From contig NZ_FTNQ01000003.1 of NCBI RefSeq assembly GCF_900156455.1, forward strand, positions 310,001 to 374,000: a stretch of DNA of 64,000 bases, written 5' to 3'. This stretch comes from Microbacterium sp. RURRCA19A (lineage in GTDB: Bacteria; Actinomycetota; Actinomycetes; Actinomycetales; Microbacteriaceae). A program made the translations under genes and the position numbers. The notes under the pieces are model-generated. The model was given only the letters and a program-made list of their open reading frames with translations, was not told where the DNA came from and ran no database searches. Below are positions 40,445 to 49,932 of this stretch, piece by piece. Numbering within the stretch: position 1 is the stretch's first letter; every line of letters begins with the position of its first letter.

Positions 40445-42625
40445 TCACGAGAGGGCGAGGACGGCGGACGCGGCATCCGGATCGCCCGAGAAGGCCGCGG
40501 CCTCGATCGTGACGGTCGATGCCACGGGGTGGAACCGACCGTCCGACCAGCGCTGGAGGGGACGCGTCGACCCGACGATCTCGATCGAGCGTTCCTCACC
40601 GGCGGCGAGGTGAACGGGCGCGAAGCCGACGAGGACCCGGACGGGGAAGTCGGGGGCATCGACGCGCGCGTACAGCTGGACGACGTGGCGCCCCGGGCCC
40701 GACCCGGTGTTGGCGACCTTCACGCGCGCGGCGAAGCTCTCGCCCACCGGCGACGCCGCCTCGACCTCTGCGATGGCGAAGGTCGTGTACGACAGACCGA
40801 AGCCGAGCGGGAACGCGGGCTCGATCCCGTCGCGGTCCAGGAGCCGCTGCCCGTGCCACCGGTCGTATTCGATCGAGGTCGCGTTCATGTCGAAGAACGG
40901 CAGGTGGTCCTCGCTGGTGGGGATCGAGTACGGCAGCCGGCCCGCGGCATCCGATCGCCCCAGAAGCACGTCGGCGAGCGCGTGCCCGCCCTCACTGCCG
41001 GCGTACCAGCTCAGCAGGACCGCGGGAACCGCGGAACGCCACTCCTCGGTGACGACCGCTCCCGCGGTGACGATGGCCACGATGGTGCGGGGATTGGCCG
41101 CCGCGACGGCACGGATCGTATCCACGTCGTCGGGGCGCAGCCGGAGAGAGCGCCGGTCTCCACCGAGCGCCGTCCCCATGGAGTGGACTTCTTCTCCCTC
41201 GGCGGCCGGCGCGAGAAGCGCGGCCAGATCGACACCTTCCGGCGGCGGCGGGAACAGCGACATCAGCTCGGGGCTGTGGGACAGCTCGCCCATGTACTCG
41301 CCCTCATCGGCGGCGGTGTACCCGACGACGACGACGGCGACGTCCGCCGCGGATGCCGCGCGCGCGGCATCCGCGGTGTCCCCCGAGAGCACGGCATCGA
41401 TCTCCGCGTCCGGCAGGGCCTCCCGCAGCCCCCGCAGCGGAGTGACCACGTGCGGTGGGCGCACGTTCGACGAGCCTCCGTCGCCGGTGTTCTCGAGGTC
41501 GGCGAGACGGCCGATCACCGCGACCCGGCGAAGGTCCTCCGCCGAGAGCGGAAGCAGCGGCCGACCGCCGACGGGCTCGTTCTTCAGCAGAACCGCCGCG
41601 GTGGCCGCGGCCTCGCGGGCCAGGGCCCGGTGGGCGTCGGAGAAGACCACCCCGGCGTCGGGGGCGGGATCCAGGTCACGGGCGAAGAAGGCCAGCTGCG
41701 TCGCGAGGATCCGTCGCGCCGCACGGTCGACATGGCCCCAGGAGGCGCGTCCCTCGTCGAGATCGGCCCGCAGCGAGACGGCACGTTGCTGTCGGAACGG
41801 TTCCTCGACATCGAGCCCGGCGGCGAGGGACTTCGCCGGGTCGCGGAGCCCGAAGATGAAGTCGCTCACCGTCACCCCGGTGAAGCCCCACTCCCCCCGG
41901 AGGATGTCCTCCATCAGGTACTCGTTCTGACCGGCCCACTCCCCGTTCACGCTGTTGTACGCGGTCATGATCCCGTCGACGCCCTCTTCGACGACGCGAC
42001 GGAAGTGCGGCAGGTAGACCTCGTGCAGCGTCGCCTCGTCGACGGTGACATCGACGGTGAACCGGGCGTTCTCCATGGAGTTCAACGCGTAGTGCTTGGC
42101 CACCGCCATCGCGTGACGGCGTACGCCCCGGGTGAGCGCCGCCCCGAGTTCACCGAGCAGCAGGCTGTCCTCGCCGTACGTCTCCTGCGCGCGCCCCCAC
42201 GCCGGATGCCGCGGGAGGTTTATGCACACCCCTCCGAAGAAGTTGGCGCCCTGTGCGCGCATCTCGGCGCCGATCGCGCGTCCGATGCGCTCTTCGAGGT
42301 CGACGTCCCAGGTCGCGCCTCGGGCCATGGACACCGGGAACGCGGTGGACCGCCCCACGACGACAACCCGCGGCCCATCGCTGAAGCGGAGACCCGGGAT
42401 GCCGAGCCTGTCGACCCTTCCCATGATGATCGGCTCGGTGTTGTACCCGCCGCCGGACATCTGAGCCATGCCCGACCAGAAGTCGTCGTCCCCGTCCAGG
42501 AGCCACAGCTTCTCGTCCGGTTCGAGGTGACCCAGCAGTTCCTCCGTCACCTCCTCGACGAGGGCTCCGCGGCGAATCCGCTCGACGCCCGAGGCGAACA
42601 CCGTCGACGCTGTCGTCGTTGACAT
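40445..42625 (-). CDS. Glycoside hydrolase family 3 beta-glucosidase-like enzyme
   Basis: 726 aa, the three-domain GH3 layout: TIM-like barrel with AVAKHYALNS (KH motif), nucleophile Asp in VTVSDFIFG near residue 255, an alpha/beta sandwich domain (VVVVGYTAADEGEYMGE, LSWYAGSEGG), and a fibronectin-like C-terminal domain (PLGFGLSYTTF, VQLYARV). No signal peptide, so it hydrolyses imported oligosaccharides in the cytoplasm. The sugar is not predictable. A perfect palindrome and a TetR gene lie upstream and probably control it. Confidence 0.92.
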   Translation of the reverse strand: MSTTTASTVFASGVERIRRGALVEEVTEELLGHLEPDEKLWLLDGDDDFWSGMAQMSGGGYNTEPIIMGRVDRLGIPGLRFSDGPRVVVVGRSTAFPVSMARGATWDVDLEERIGRAIGAEMRAQGANFFGGVCINLPRHPAWGRAQETYGEDSLLLGELGAALTRGVRRHAMAVAKHYALNSMENARFTVDVTVDEATLHEVYLPHFRRVVEEGVDGIMTAYNSVNGEWAGQNEYLMEDILRGEWGFTGVTVSDFIFGLRDPAKSLAAGLDVEEPFRQQRAVSLRADLDEGRASWGHVDRAARRILATQLAFFARDLDPAPDAGVVFSDAHRALAREAAATAAVLLKNEPVGGRPLLPLSAEDLRRVAVIGRLADLENTGDGGSSNVRPPHVVTPLRGLREALPDAEIDAVLSGDTADAARAASAADVAVVVVGYTAADEGEYMGELSHSPELMSLFPPPPEGVDLAALLAPAAEGEEVHSMGTALGGDRRSLRLRPDDVDTIRAVAAANPRTIVAIVTAGAVVTEEWRSAVPAVLLSWYAGSEGGHALADVLLGRSDAAGRLPYSIPTSEDHLPFFDMNATSIEYDRWHGQRLLDRDGIEPAFPLGFGLSYTTFAIAEVEAASPVGESFAARVKVANTGSGPGRHVVQLYARVDAPDFPVRVLVGFAPVHLAAGEERSIEIVGSTRPLQRWSDGRFHPVASTVTIEAAAFSGDPDAASAVLALS

Positions 42626-42636
42626 GCCTGCTCCTT

Positions 42637-42668
42637 CGCTCTTACCTGCATAAGTGCAGGTAAGAGCG
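42637..42668. promoter_or_regulatory. Perfect 32-bp palindromic operator between GH3 and TetR genes
   Basis: 14-nt arms CGCTCTTACCTGCA (42637-42650) and TGCAGGTAAGAGCG (42655-42668) around TAAG, without mismatch. It is centred between divergent genes, 12 bp from the GH3 ATG and 37 bp from the TetR ATG, and is the expected binding site of the TetR dimer. Confidence 0.85.
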
Positions 42669-42704
42669 AGTGTATGCGAGTCGCCAACCGGAAGGGAAGG
42701 GCCG

Positions 42705-43319
42705 ATGTGTGAACCTGAAGTCATGACCTCCGTGCCGAGACGAGTCCGACTGACCCCGGAAGCCCGGCGGGCCCAGCTCATCGCCTCGGCCCTGACCCAG
42801 ATCTCCGAGCGCGGCTACAACGGCTTCACGCTCTCGCGCCTGGCCGCCGATTGCGGCATCACTCGAGCCGGAGTCGAGCACTATTTCCCCGACGCGGCGA
42901 GCCTGCTCGTCGCGGTGCTCGAACACCGGGACGATCTCGATCTCGAGGCGGTGACCTCGACCGCGCTCCGGGGGTTCACCGGGGCAGAAGTCGCCTGGCG
43001 AGGCCTGGATGCCCTGGTCGAACGAAACGCGCAGCAGCCGGAACTCGTCCGGCTCTACGCCCTGCTCGAGGCCGAGTCCCTGCATCCCGATCACCCGGCG
43101 CACGACTACTTCATCGACCGGACGCGCAACGCCCTCGCGGCGCTGACGAACCTCGCCGCCGACTGGCATCCCGATCCGCCGTCCTTCGCCGCTGTCGTCC
43201 TCGCTCTCCTGGACGGGCTCCAGCTGCAATGGTTGCGCGAGCCCGGCAGCGACCTGCTCGACCTCTGGTACCGCGCGGCATCCCTGATCGGCCGTCCCGC
43301 CCGCACGACGCTCGAGTGA
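42705..43319 (+). CDS. TetR-family repressor
   Basis: 204 aa. N-terminal HTH typical of TetR (RRAQLIASALTQISERGYNG, LSRLAADCGITRAGVEHYFP), then a helical ligand domain. ATG at 42705 with GGAAGG 7 nt upstream; the frame from 42654 would run through the operator. It likely represses the divergent GH3/DUF1349 genes and itself via the palindrome, releasing on a sugar-derived inducer (inference). Confidence 0.9.
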   Translation: MCEPEVMTSVPRRVRLTPEARRAQLIASALTQISERGYNGFTLSRLAADCGITRAGVEHYFPDAASLLVAVLEHRDDLDLEAVTSTALRGFTGAEVAWRGLDALVERNAQQPELVRLYALLEAESLHPDHPAHDYFIDRTRNALAALTNLAADWHPDPPSFAAVVLALLDGLQLQWLREPGSDLLDLWYRAASLIGRPARTTLE

Positions 43320-43329
43320 GCCGCTGCCC

Positions 43330-45336
43330 TCACTCCATCTCGCGGCCGCTCCGCAACAGAAGGACGAGCGCCCAGTCCTGATCGTTGGCCAGCGGATCCT
43401 CGGCGTAGGCCGGCTCGCCGTCGACGGTGCTGGGGAACACGAAGGCACAGGTCGCCGAACCGTCCTCGCGGATGTTCGCCAGGTTCGCGACGAAGATCCG
43501 GTCGATCTCCGCCTCGATCGACTCGTCGCGCAGGTCCTCCTCGAGGAGATCCAGAGCACTGGCCGTCAACGCGCTCCAATGGTGGGGGAACACGTCGCCC
43601 CACTGTCGACGCAGACCGAACCAGAAGCCGTCCCAGTGCCGCAACGCGATCGAGCGCAGTCGCGGATGCGGCTGGGGGCCACCGAACGCGCGCAACCATC
43701 GCACGGCGGACTCGAGCGCGCGGCGATCGCGATCGTCGTGGCGCAGCGTGCGGGCGACGGCCAGGAGCGACACCAACGGTGCGATCATCGCGTGCTCGAA
43801 GTTGACCTCGTGACCGGGCAGCGCCCCGCCGACGCGACCGAAATGATCGGCCGCGCTGAGGATGACACCGCGCATCTCGTCGGCGTCGGGCGTCCGACCC
43901 ACGGCATCCAGACTCCCCGCCAGCGCGCTCAGCGCCTCGGCGAACCCGATCGCCAGGTGCCGGGTCGCCCCGAGTTCGACCGCGCGTCGCTGGACCCGGA
44001 GCGCCAGGTCGAGCAGGCCCTGGTCACCCGTGATCCGCGCCTGGTCGCACAGGATGTGCACGAGCCAGGGGAAGTTGTAGAGGCGCGGGTGGGCCTCGAC
44101 GATCCCGCTCCCCCATCGGACCGTGGCGTCGGTGTCCAGGAGATCGGCGGTGGCGAAGTCGATCCAGGCCGTGACCGCGTGGAGAAGCTCTTCGCGATCA
44201 CCCCAGCCGCGCAAGAGCGCCTGCTGCAGGAGCGCGGGCATCGCCATCCGCTCCGCCCCGTCCGACCAGTCCGACCAGCCGTTCGTGCTCTGCCGGAGCC
44301 CCGTCCGCGTGTCCACCGGAACGAGGGCGCCGGCACCCGAGCCCGCTCGCTCGACGGCGCGCTGGTGGCGCAGGATGTAGGCCACTCTTCGCTCCACGAG
44401 TTCGCGGACGGGGAGGTGGAAGAGAACGGAGGTCTGCATCCCCGCCACGTCGACGGCGAAGACGCCGTGCGACGCGCCCGACAGTTCCACGGCGCCGTCG
44501 CGCCCCCCGACGCGGACGGCAGGATCCGCCCGGACCGCGTCGAGCGCCACCGGCAACGTCACGCGCCCGGGGATGGATGCCGCCAGCTCCACGCCGTAGA
44601 GGGGGTGCGAGCGCGCGGACTCGAAGTGCGCGGCGCTCTCGGGGAACCCGACCTCCCACTCCCAGACCTCCGCCTGACCCGGAGGGACGGACAGCACCCG
44701 CTGGCCGCCCATCGCCCGCGGGTTGCGACCGGCATCCGTGGGGTGCAGCACGAGGTGTCCGCGCACGTTCGAGACGGTGTTGATGTTGCGGGACTCGACC
44801 GAGTAGGCCGTCAGGCGCCCGCGGGTCAGGGTGAGCGCCAGGACGTCGTCCGCGCCCGACATCGGACGTGCGAGCACCCAGGAGTCCGAACCTCCCGTCC
44901 ACACGTGCACGTGGTTGCCGCGGGCGAGCGCTCCGCCGTCGGCTTCATACACGTCACGGAACGGGGTGGACACCCCCACCGTCGAGACGTCGATGGCTCG
45001 CGACCCATCGTTGCGCAGCTCGAAGGTCTCGCGCAGGCATTCCCCGATCACCCGACGCGTGACCATCAGCCGGCACGTCTCCGCCAGTACGTACTCCGCG
45101 CGGAGGCCGTCGGGCACGCGTTCGAGGACGTCCGGCCGATTCCACCGCACCGCCACACCCTCGATGATCGCGAAGCCGCTTCCCCACGCGTGATCGGGGT
45201 GATGCCAGGCGTCGATCCGCGCATCGAGAAGGAACGGGCGGTCCGGATCGCTCGCGCGGGAGAACTGCACCGGAGCTCCGGTCGCCCCCTCGATCACGAC
45301 CGAGCCTCCCCCGAGGACCCACGTCTGATCGTTCAC
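43330..45336 (-). CDS. Six-hairpin glycosidase-like protein
   Basis: 668 aa, not confidently assigned. The N-terminal ~280 residues are a beta-sandwich (WVLGGGSVVIEGATGAPVQF and on). The C-terminal part is a run of paired helices with a GWSDWSDGAERMAMPALLQQ start and HPRLYNFPWLVHILCDQAR, as in (alpha/alpha)6-barrel glycosidases and epimerases. No signal peptide. GTG start overlapping the stop of the GH42 gene, so the two are coupled and probably act in sequence on one oligosaccharide. Convergent with the TetR gene. Confidence 0.65.
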   Translation of the reverse strand: MNDQTWVLGGGSVVIEGATGAPVQFSRASDPDRPFLLDARIDAWHHPDHAWGSGFAIIEGVAVRWNRPDVLERVPDGLRAEYVLAETCRLMVTRRVIGECLRETFELRNDGSRAIDVSTVGVSTPFRDVYEADGGALARGNHVHVWTGGSDSWVLARPMSGADDVLALTLTRGRLTAYSVESRNINTVSNVRGHLVLHPTDAGRNPRAMGGQRVLSVPPGQAEVWEWEVGFPESAAHFESARSHPLYGVELAASIPGRVTLPVALDAVRADPAVRVGGRDGAVELSGASHGVFAVDVAGMQTSVLFHLPVRELVERRVAYILRHQRAVERAGSGAGALVPVDTRTGLRQSTNGWSDWSDGAERMAMPALLQQALLRGWGDREELLHAVTAWIDFATADLLDTDATVRWGSGIVEAHPRLYNFPWLVHILCDQARITGDQGLLDLALRVQRRAVELGATRHLAIGFAEALSALAGSLDAVGRTPDADEMRGVILSAADHFGRVGGALPGHEVNFEHAMIAPLVSLLAVARTLRHDDRDRRALESAVRWLRAFGGPQPHPRLRSIALRHWDGFWFGLRRQWGDVFPHHWSALTASALDLLEEDLRDESIEAEIDRIFVANLANIREDGSATCAFVFPSTVDGEPAYAEDPLANDQDWALVLLLRSGREME

Positions 45337-47378
45337 GGACGCTTCCCCTCGAGGCTCGCGCGCGGGGTTCGGATGACGCGCCACGCGCCGGCGGGGACCA
45401 CGAGCTCGGCTCCGCACGGCTCGCCCGTGACGACGTCCGACGAGCCGGACTCCACGGCGAGGACGACGTCCGCCGTGCCGTGATTGACGAGAGTGCGGTA
45501 TCGCGCATCGTCACTCCAGCGATCGACGCGTTCCAGCCCCTCGGGCAGGGCGTCGACCACCAGCCCGGCGTCGGCGAGCACGTCTCTCAGCATCCGGTCT
45601 CGCGTCGGGGCATCGGGTGACGTCGCGAGGTACCACGCGGATCCTTCGCCGTACCGGTGCCGCGTGAGCGCGGGCCGAGAGGCGGCTCGACCGGCGGCGA
45701 ACGTCTCCCGCACCTCCGCTACGTCGAGGACGAGATCCTCGGCCCAGAGCCGGCCTTCCCCGCCCCCGGTCAGCGGATGCCGCTCTCCGGCGGCGAACGG
45801 CAGGTATTCGTCGACCCCGACTCCGAGCACCTCCCGGAGAGGCGCGAGGAAGCCGCCCGGGTGGACGTGGTCGTTCTCGTCCACCGCCGCCGTGCCGAAC
45901 TCGACCAGGGCGACCCCGCCGCGCGCGACGAATGCCTGTATCCCCGCGGCGGCGCGCGCGGAGAGCAGGTGGATGCCGGGCAGGATGACGACGCGATAGG
46001 CGGACAGGTCAGCTTCGGGGTGCACGAAATCCGTCTCGACCCCGTGGCGCCAGAGAGAGGCGTAAGCGTCGACGGTGCGATCGTAGGAGCGGACGTCTTC
46101 CGAAGGGCGCCACTCCAGGCCCTGGGCCCAGGCCGCCTCCCAATCCCAGACGATCGCCACGTCGGAGCGCACGCGACTGCCCTGGATCTCAGAGAGCGAC
46201 TCGAGCGACTCGCCGAGCGCGAGAACCTCTCGCCACACTCGGGTTCCGGTTCCCGCGTGCGGCAGCATCGCCGAGTGGAACTTCTCCGCGCCGGCGCGCG
46301 ACGCCCGGAACTGGAAGAACATGATCGCGTCCGCGCCCCGCCCGAGGTGCGCGATGCTGTTGCGCGCGAGCTCGCCGGGGAGCTTGGCGAGATTGCGGGG
46401 CTGCCAGTTCACCGCCGATGTCGAGTGCTCCATGAGCATCCAGGGCCGACCGTCTCCGAGCGAACGGGTGAGATCGGCATCCATCGACAGCAGGATGTGC
46501 CGGTCGTCGCGCTCGGCCTGGAGGTAGTGATCGGTGGCGACGACGTCCACCTCGGGGGCCCACCGCCACAGATCCATGGAGACCTCCGTCGACGCCATGA
46601 AATTGGTCGTCACGGGCAGGTCCGGCGTGTGCGCGCGGATCGCGTCGCGCTCGGCGCGGAAGCAATCGAGCAGACTCTCGGAACTGAACCGCGCGAAGTC
46701 GAGGCGCTGCGAGGGGTTCGTCGTGGTCGCCGCGAGGCGTGGCGCGTCGATCTCCTCCCACTCGTGATATCGCTGCCCCCAGAACGCCGTTCCCCACGCA
46801 CGGTTGACACCGTCGAGCGACCCGTAGCGATGCTGCAGCCAGACGCGGAACGCCGCCACCGAGTGATCGTCGTAGGACGCCGGGATCGGATTCCCGTACT
46901 CGTTGTGGACGTGCCACATCGCCAACGCGGGGTGCGTGGCATACCGCTCGGCCAGAGCCGAAGCGATGCGCACGATCGCCCCCCGATAATGCGGCGAGTT
47001 CGGAGAAGCCATTCCGCGCGACCCGAAGCCGAGCCGTCGTCCGTCCCTCGTCACCGGCCAGGCGTCGGGGTATGTCCGGAAGAACCAGGCGGGAGGGGAT
47101 GCCGTCGGGGTGGCGAGGTTGACCCCGATTCCGGCCTCGGCGAGCGCGTCCATCGTCTCGTCGAGGACAGCGAAGTCGAATTCGCCCTCGCGGGGCTCGA
47201 TGAGTCCCCACGAGAAGATGCCCACGCTGACGAGGTTCACGCGCGCGGCCTTCATGAGTTCGATGTCTTCGCGGCGGGTGACGGCATCCCACTGCTCGGG
47301 GTTGTAGTCACCGCCGTATCGCAGCCCGACGCGGTCGCGCGGCCAGGTGCGGTCGGGGCGGGGGGCATCCGGGTTCAT
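45333..47378 (-). CDS. Family 42 beta-galactosidase
   Basis: 681 aa, the GH42 length and order: RYGGDYNPEQWD and VGIFSWGLIEPREGEFDF open the TIM barrel; the acid/base Glu is in HNEYG near residue 160; the nucleophile Glu is in LMEHSTS near 317; a trimerisation (glutamine-amidotransferase-like) domain follows with VVILPGIHLLSARAAAG. Cytoplasmic; cleaves terminal beta-galactosides. Divergent from the sugar ABC importer, and coupled to the six-hairpin gene, so the cluster takes up and degrades a galactose-containing oligosaccharide. ATG at 47378. Confidence 0.93.
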   Translation of the reverse strand: MNPDAPRPDRTWPRDRVGLRYGGDYNPEQWDAVTRREDIELMKAARVNLVSVGIFSWGLIEPREGEFDFAVLDETMDALAEAGIGVNLATPTASPPAWFFRTYPDAWPVTRDGRRLGFGSRGMASPNSPHYRGAIVRIASALAERYATHPALAMWHVHNEYGNPIPASYDDHSVAAFRVWLQHRYGSLDGVNRAWGTAFWGQRYHEWEEIDAPRLAATTTNPSQRLDFARFSSESLLDCFRAERDAIRAHTPDLPVTTNFMASTEVSMDLWRWAPEVDVVATDHYLQAERDDRHILLSMDADLTRSLGDGRPWMLMEHSTSAVNWQPRNLAKLPGELARNSIAHLGRGADAIMFFQFRASRAGAEKFHSAMLPHAGTGTRVWREVLALGESLESLSEIQGSRVRSDVAIVWDWEAAWAQGLEWRPSEDVRSYDRTVDAYASLWRHGVETDFVHPEADLSAYRVVILPGIHLLSARAAAGIQAFVARGGVALVEFGTAAVDENDHVHPGGFLAPLREVLGVGVDEYLPFAAGERHPLTGGGEGRLWAEDLVLDVAEVRETFAAGRAASRPALTRHRYGEGSAWYLATSPDAPTRDRMLRDVLADAGLVVDALPEGLERVDRWSDDARYRTLVNHGTADVVLAVESGSSDVVTGEPCGAELVVPAGAWRVIRTPRASLEGKRP

Positions 47379-47478
47379 GTCACAACTCTCCTTCAGGCCA
47401 GGATCACGGCCTGTGCAAACCTAGCGCAGAACCCGTGCGCGCTCACGGTTCATTTTTTGATTTCGCGCGCCAGCCCGG

Positions 47479-47507
47479 TTGACAGGTCAGCATTTGCAGG
47501 TCATGCT
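47479..47507 (+). promoter_or_regulatory. Possible promoter of the ABC importer operon
   Basis: TTGACA (47479-47484) with a weak -10 CATGCT after 17 nt, about 85 bp before the GTG of the binding-protein gene. It sits in the 211-bp divergent region shared with the GH42 gene, where a LacI operator would be expected; no clear palindrome was found by eye. Confidence 0.35.
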
Positions 47508-47589
47508 TGCCTCGATCCTGCTGGGAGCGCGCACAGGTTTTGCCGCAGTAGGATCGACACCACCATCCTGCACTCGACGAGGAGTTACC

Positions 47590-48885
47590 GTGCGTAGAAC
47601 CCGCACCGTGGTCGCCGTAGCGGCCATCGCCGCAGCCGTAGCCGCCCTGAGCGGATGTTCGGCGGGCTCGGCCCCCGAAGAATCCGGACCCGTCACCCTG
47701 ACTTTCTGGGGTGGGACGAACACCGACAAAGTCGCGGCGGTCTGGAACGCCTCGCACCCCGACATCCAGGTCAAGGCCGAGGTCGTCCCCGGCGGCGACC
47801 AGCTGACGACCAAGCTGCTGACGGCGATCAAGGCCGGCAGTGGCGCTCCCGACGTCGTCGGCGTCGAGTACCAGACGATCGCGACGCTCGCCTCCGCCGG
47901 CGCCCTCACGGATCTGGCGCAGTACGGTCTCTCGGACGCCAAGTCCACCTTCACGGATGCCACCTGGAACTCGGTGACCCTCGGCTCCGACACCGTCTGG
48001 GGTCTGCCGTTGGACCAGGGGGCGATGCTGTTCTACTACCGCGAGGACATCCTCGCCGAGCTCGGTATCGCTCCCCCGAAGACGTGGGACGAGTACGCCG
48101 CCGCCGCCAAAGCCGTCAGTCAGGCGCGGCCGGGCACGTATCTCGGGACATTCGACGCTGCGGGCAGTGCCTGGTTCGCGTCACTCACCCAGCAGGGCGG
48201 CGGTTCCTGGTACGGCTCGGACGGCGAAGCATGGGACGTGACGATCGACTCCGCCGAGAACCAGAAGGTGACATCCTTCTGGGGCGACCTCGTCGCATCC
48301 AAGGCCGTGGACACGACCCCGATGTTCACCCCGGAATGGAATGCCGCCCTCGCCGCCGGGACGCAGATCGGGTGGACGGCACCCGTGTGGGGCGCCGGAG
48401 TCCTCGCGAGCAACGCGCCGGACACCGCCGGCAAGTGGGGCGTCACCGCCCTGCCGCAGTGGAAGGCCGGCGACGACGCGAACGGCAGCTGGGGCGGCGG
48501 CGCCGAAGTCGTGACGTCGCAGTCGCAGCATCCCGAGGCCGCCGCGGAGTTCGTGAAGTGGCTGACGACCGACAAGGACGCCATCACGGCGTGGGTCAAC
48601 GACGTGGGAATCTACCCGGCGACGACCGAGACGTTCGGACTGCTCGACAAGGCTCCCGAGTTCATGTCGAACGTGCCCGACTTCTACGAGATCTCGAGCA
48701 AGGCCTCCCAGGCGGTCCTCCCCGTCACCTACGGTCCGAACGTGAATGTGGCGTACAGCACCTACAGCGACGAGTTCGGCAAGGCCGTCCAGGCGGGTAC
48801 CGCGCCGGCATTCCTCGACGCCCTGAGCGCCGTGCAGAACGCCACCCGCGACGACCTCGAGAAGGCCGGCTTCACCGTCAAGTAG
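47590..48885 (+). CDS. Sugar ABC transporter substrate-binding lipoprotein
   Basis: 431 aa extracellular binding protein of the carbohydrate (MalE/family 1) class. The signal ends in a lipobox LSGC near residue 23. GPVTLTFWGGTNTDKVAAVW and PDVVGVEYQTIATLASAGAL are typical of the family. GTG start with GGAG upstream (GGAGTTACC). Two permease genes follow. No ATPase gene is in the locus, so a shared MsiK-type ATPase is presumed, as is usual in actinobacteria. Confidence 0.92.
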   Translation: MRRTRTVVAVAAIAAAVAALSGCSAGSAPEESGPVTLTFWGGTNTDKVAAVWNASHPDIQVKAEVVPGGDQLTTKLLTAIKAGSGAPDVVGVEYQTIATLASAGALTDLAQYGLSDAKSTFTDATWNSVTLGSDTVWGLPLDQGAMLFYYREDILAELGIAPPKTWDEYAAAAKAVSQARPGTYLGTFDAAGSAWFASLTQQGGGSWYGSDGEAWDVTIDSAENQKVTSFWGDLVASKAVDTTPMFTPEWNAALAAGTQIGWTAPVWGAGVLASNAPDTAGKWGVTALPQWKAGDDANGSWGGGAEVVTSQSQHPEAAAEFVKWLTTDKDAITAWVNDVGIYPATTETFGLLDKAPEFMSNVPDFYEISSKASQAVLPVTYGPNVNVAYSTYSDEFGKAVQAGTAPAFLDALSAVQNATRDDLEKAGFTVK

Positions 48886-48948
48886 TCGAACCGACCGGGA
48901 GGGGATGCCACCGGCATCCCCTCCCGTCCCAGCGAGAGCCGAGAACCC

Positions 48949-49929
48949 ATGACCGTCACCACCCCCGACATCTCCGTCGCAGCCTCCGCCCCGCCGCCCG
49001 TATCCGGACGCCGCCGTCGGACGGGCGCGCCGGGAACGCGCACGATCGTGCCGTACACGCTCCTTCTTCCCGCCATCGTGCTGTTCGTGCTCTTCATGGC
49101 GGCACCGATCGTCTACACGGTCGTGCTGTCGTTCCAGAAGTCCACCGTGGAGGGCCTCGGCATCGGACCCGACAGCCGTCGGATCGAGTGGGCCGGGCTG
49201 GAGAACTTCGCCGCTGTCCTCACCAGCGGGGAGTTCCTGGAGAGCCTCCTCCGGATGCTCGTCTACGGCCTCATTCTGGTCCCGGTGGTCCTCGGACTCG
49301 CGATGCTCTTCGCTCTCCTGCTGGATTCACCGCGGTCCCGCGGGCGCCGGTTCAGCCGGGTCGCGATCTTCCTCCCGTTCGCCGTTCCGGGTGTCATCAG
49401 CTCGCTGCTCTGGGGCTTCCTCTACCTCCCCGGCGTGAGCCCGATCAACGACATCGCCTCGTTCTTCGGGGTCTCCCTGCCCGATCCGCTCTCCCCGGAT
49501 CTCGTGCTGTTCTCGATCGCGAACATCGGGCTGTGGGGCGGCGTCGGCTTCAACATGGTGATCATCTTCACCGCACTGCGTTCGATCCCCACCGAGATCT
49601 ACGAAGCCGCGCGCATCGACGGAGCCAGTGAGACGCAGATCGCGCTGCGCATCAAGGTTCCCCTCGTCATCCCGTCGATCATCATGACCTCGCTGTTCTC
49701 CATCGTGGCGACCGTCCAGGTGTTCACCGAGCCCACGGTCCTGCGTCCGCTGAGCACGTCGATCTCCAGTTCGTGGAGCCCGCTGATGATCGTCTACCGC
49801 GACGCCTTCATCCGCGATGACATCTACGCCTCGGCAGCGACGAGCATCGTGCTGGCTCTCGGCACTTTCGCGCTGTCTTTCCTGTTCCTCCGCGTCGTGC
49901 AGCGACGCGCATTCAGCCAGGAGAGCTGA
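48949..49929 (+). CDS. Sugar ABC transporter permease (MalF-type)
   Basis: 326 aa with six membrane helices and the EAA-type loop EIYEAARIDGASETQIALRI that contacts the ATPase. The N-terminus is long and Pro-rich. It pairs with the following MalG-type permease. Starts 63 bp after the binding-protein gene on the same strand. Confidence 0.92.
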   Translation: MTVTTPDISVAASAPPPVSGRRRRTGAPGTRTIVPYTLLLPAIVLFVLFMAAPIVYTVVLSFQKSTVEGLGIGPDSRRIEWAGLENFAAVLTSGEFLESLLRMLVYGLILVPVVLGLAMLFALLLDSPRSRGRRFSRVAIFLPFAVPGVISSLLWGFLYLPGVSPINDIASFFGVSLPDPLSPDLVLFSIANIGLWGGVGFNMVIIFTALRSIPTEIYEAARIDGASETQIALRIKVPLVIPSIIMTSLFSIVATVQVFTEPTVLRPLSTSISSSWSPLMIVYRDAFIRDDIYASAATSIVLALGTFALSFLFLRVVQRRAFSQES

Positions 49930-49932
49930 CCT

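Noticed and set aside
40529..42622. 697-aa plus-strand frame opposite the GH3 gene
   Set aside because: Antisense shadow of a gene with complete GH3 motifs; no ribosome site or recognisable domain.
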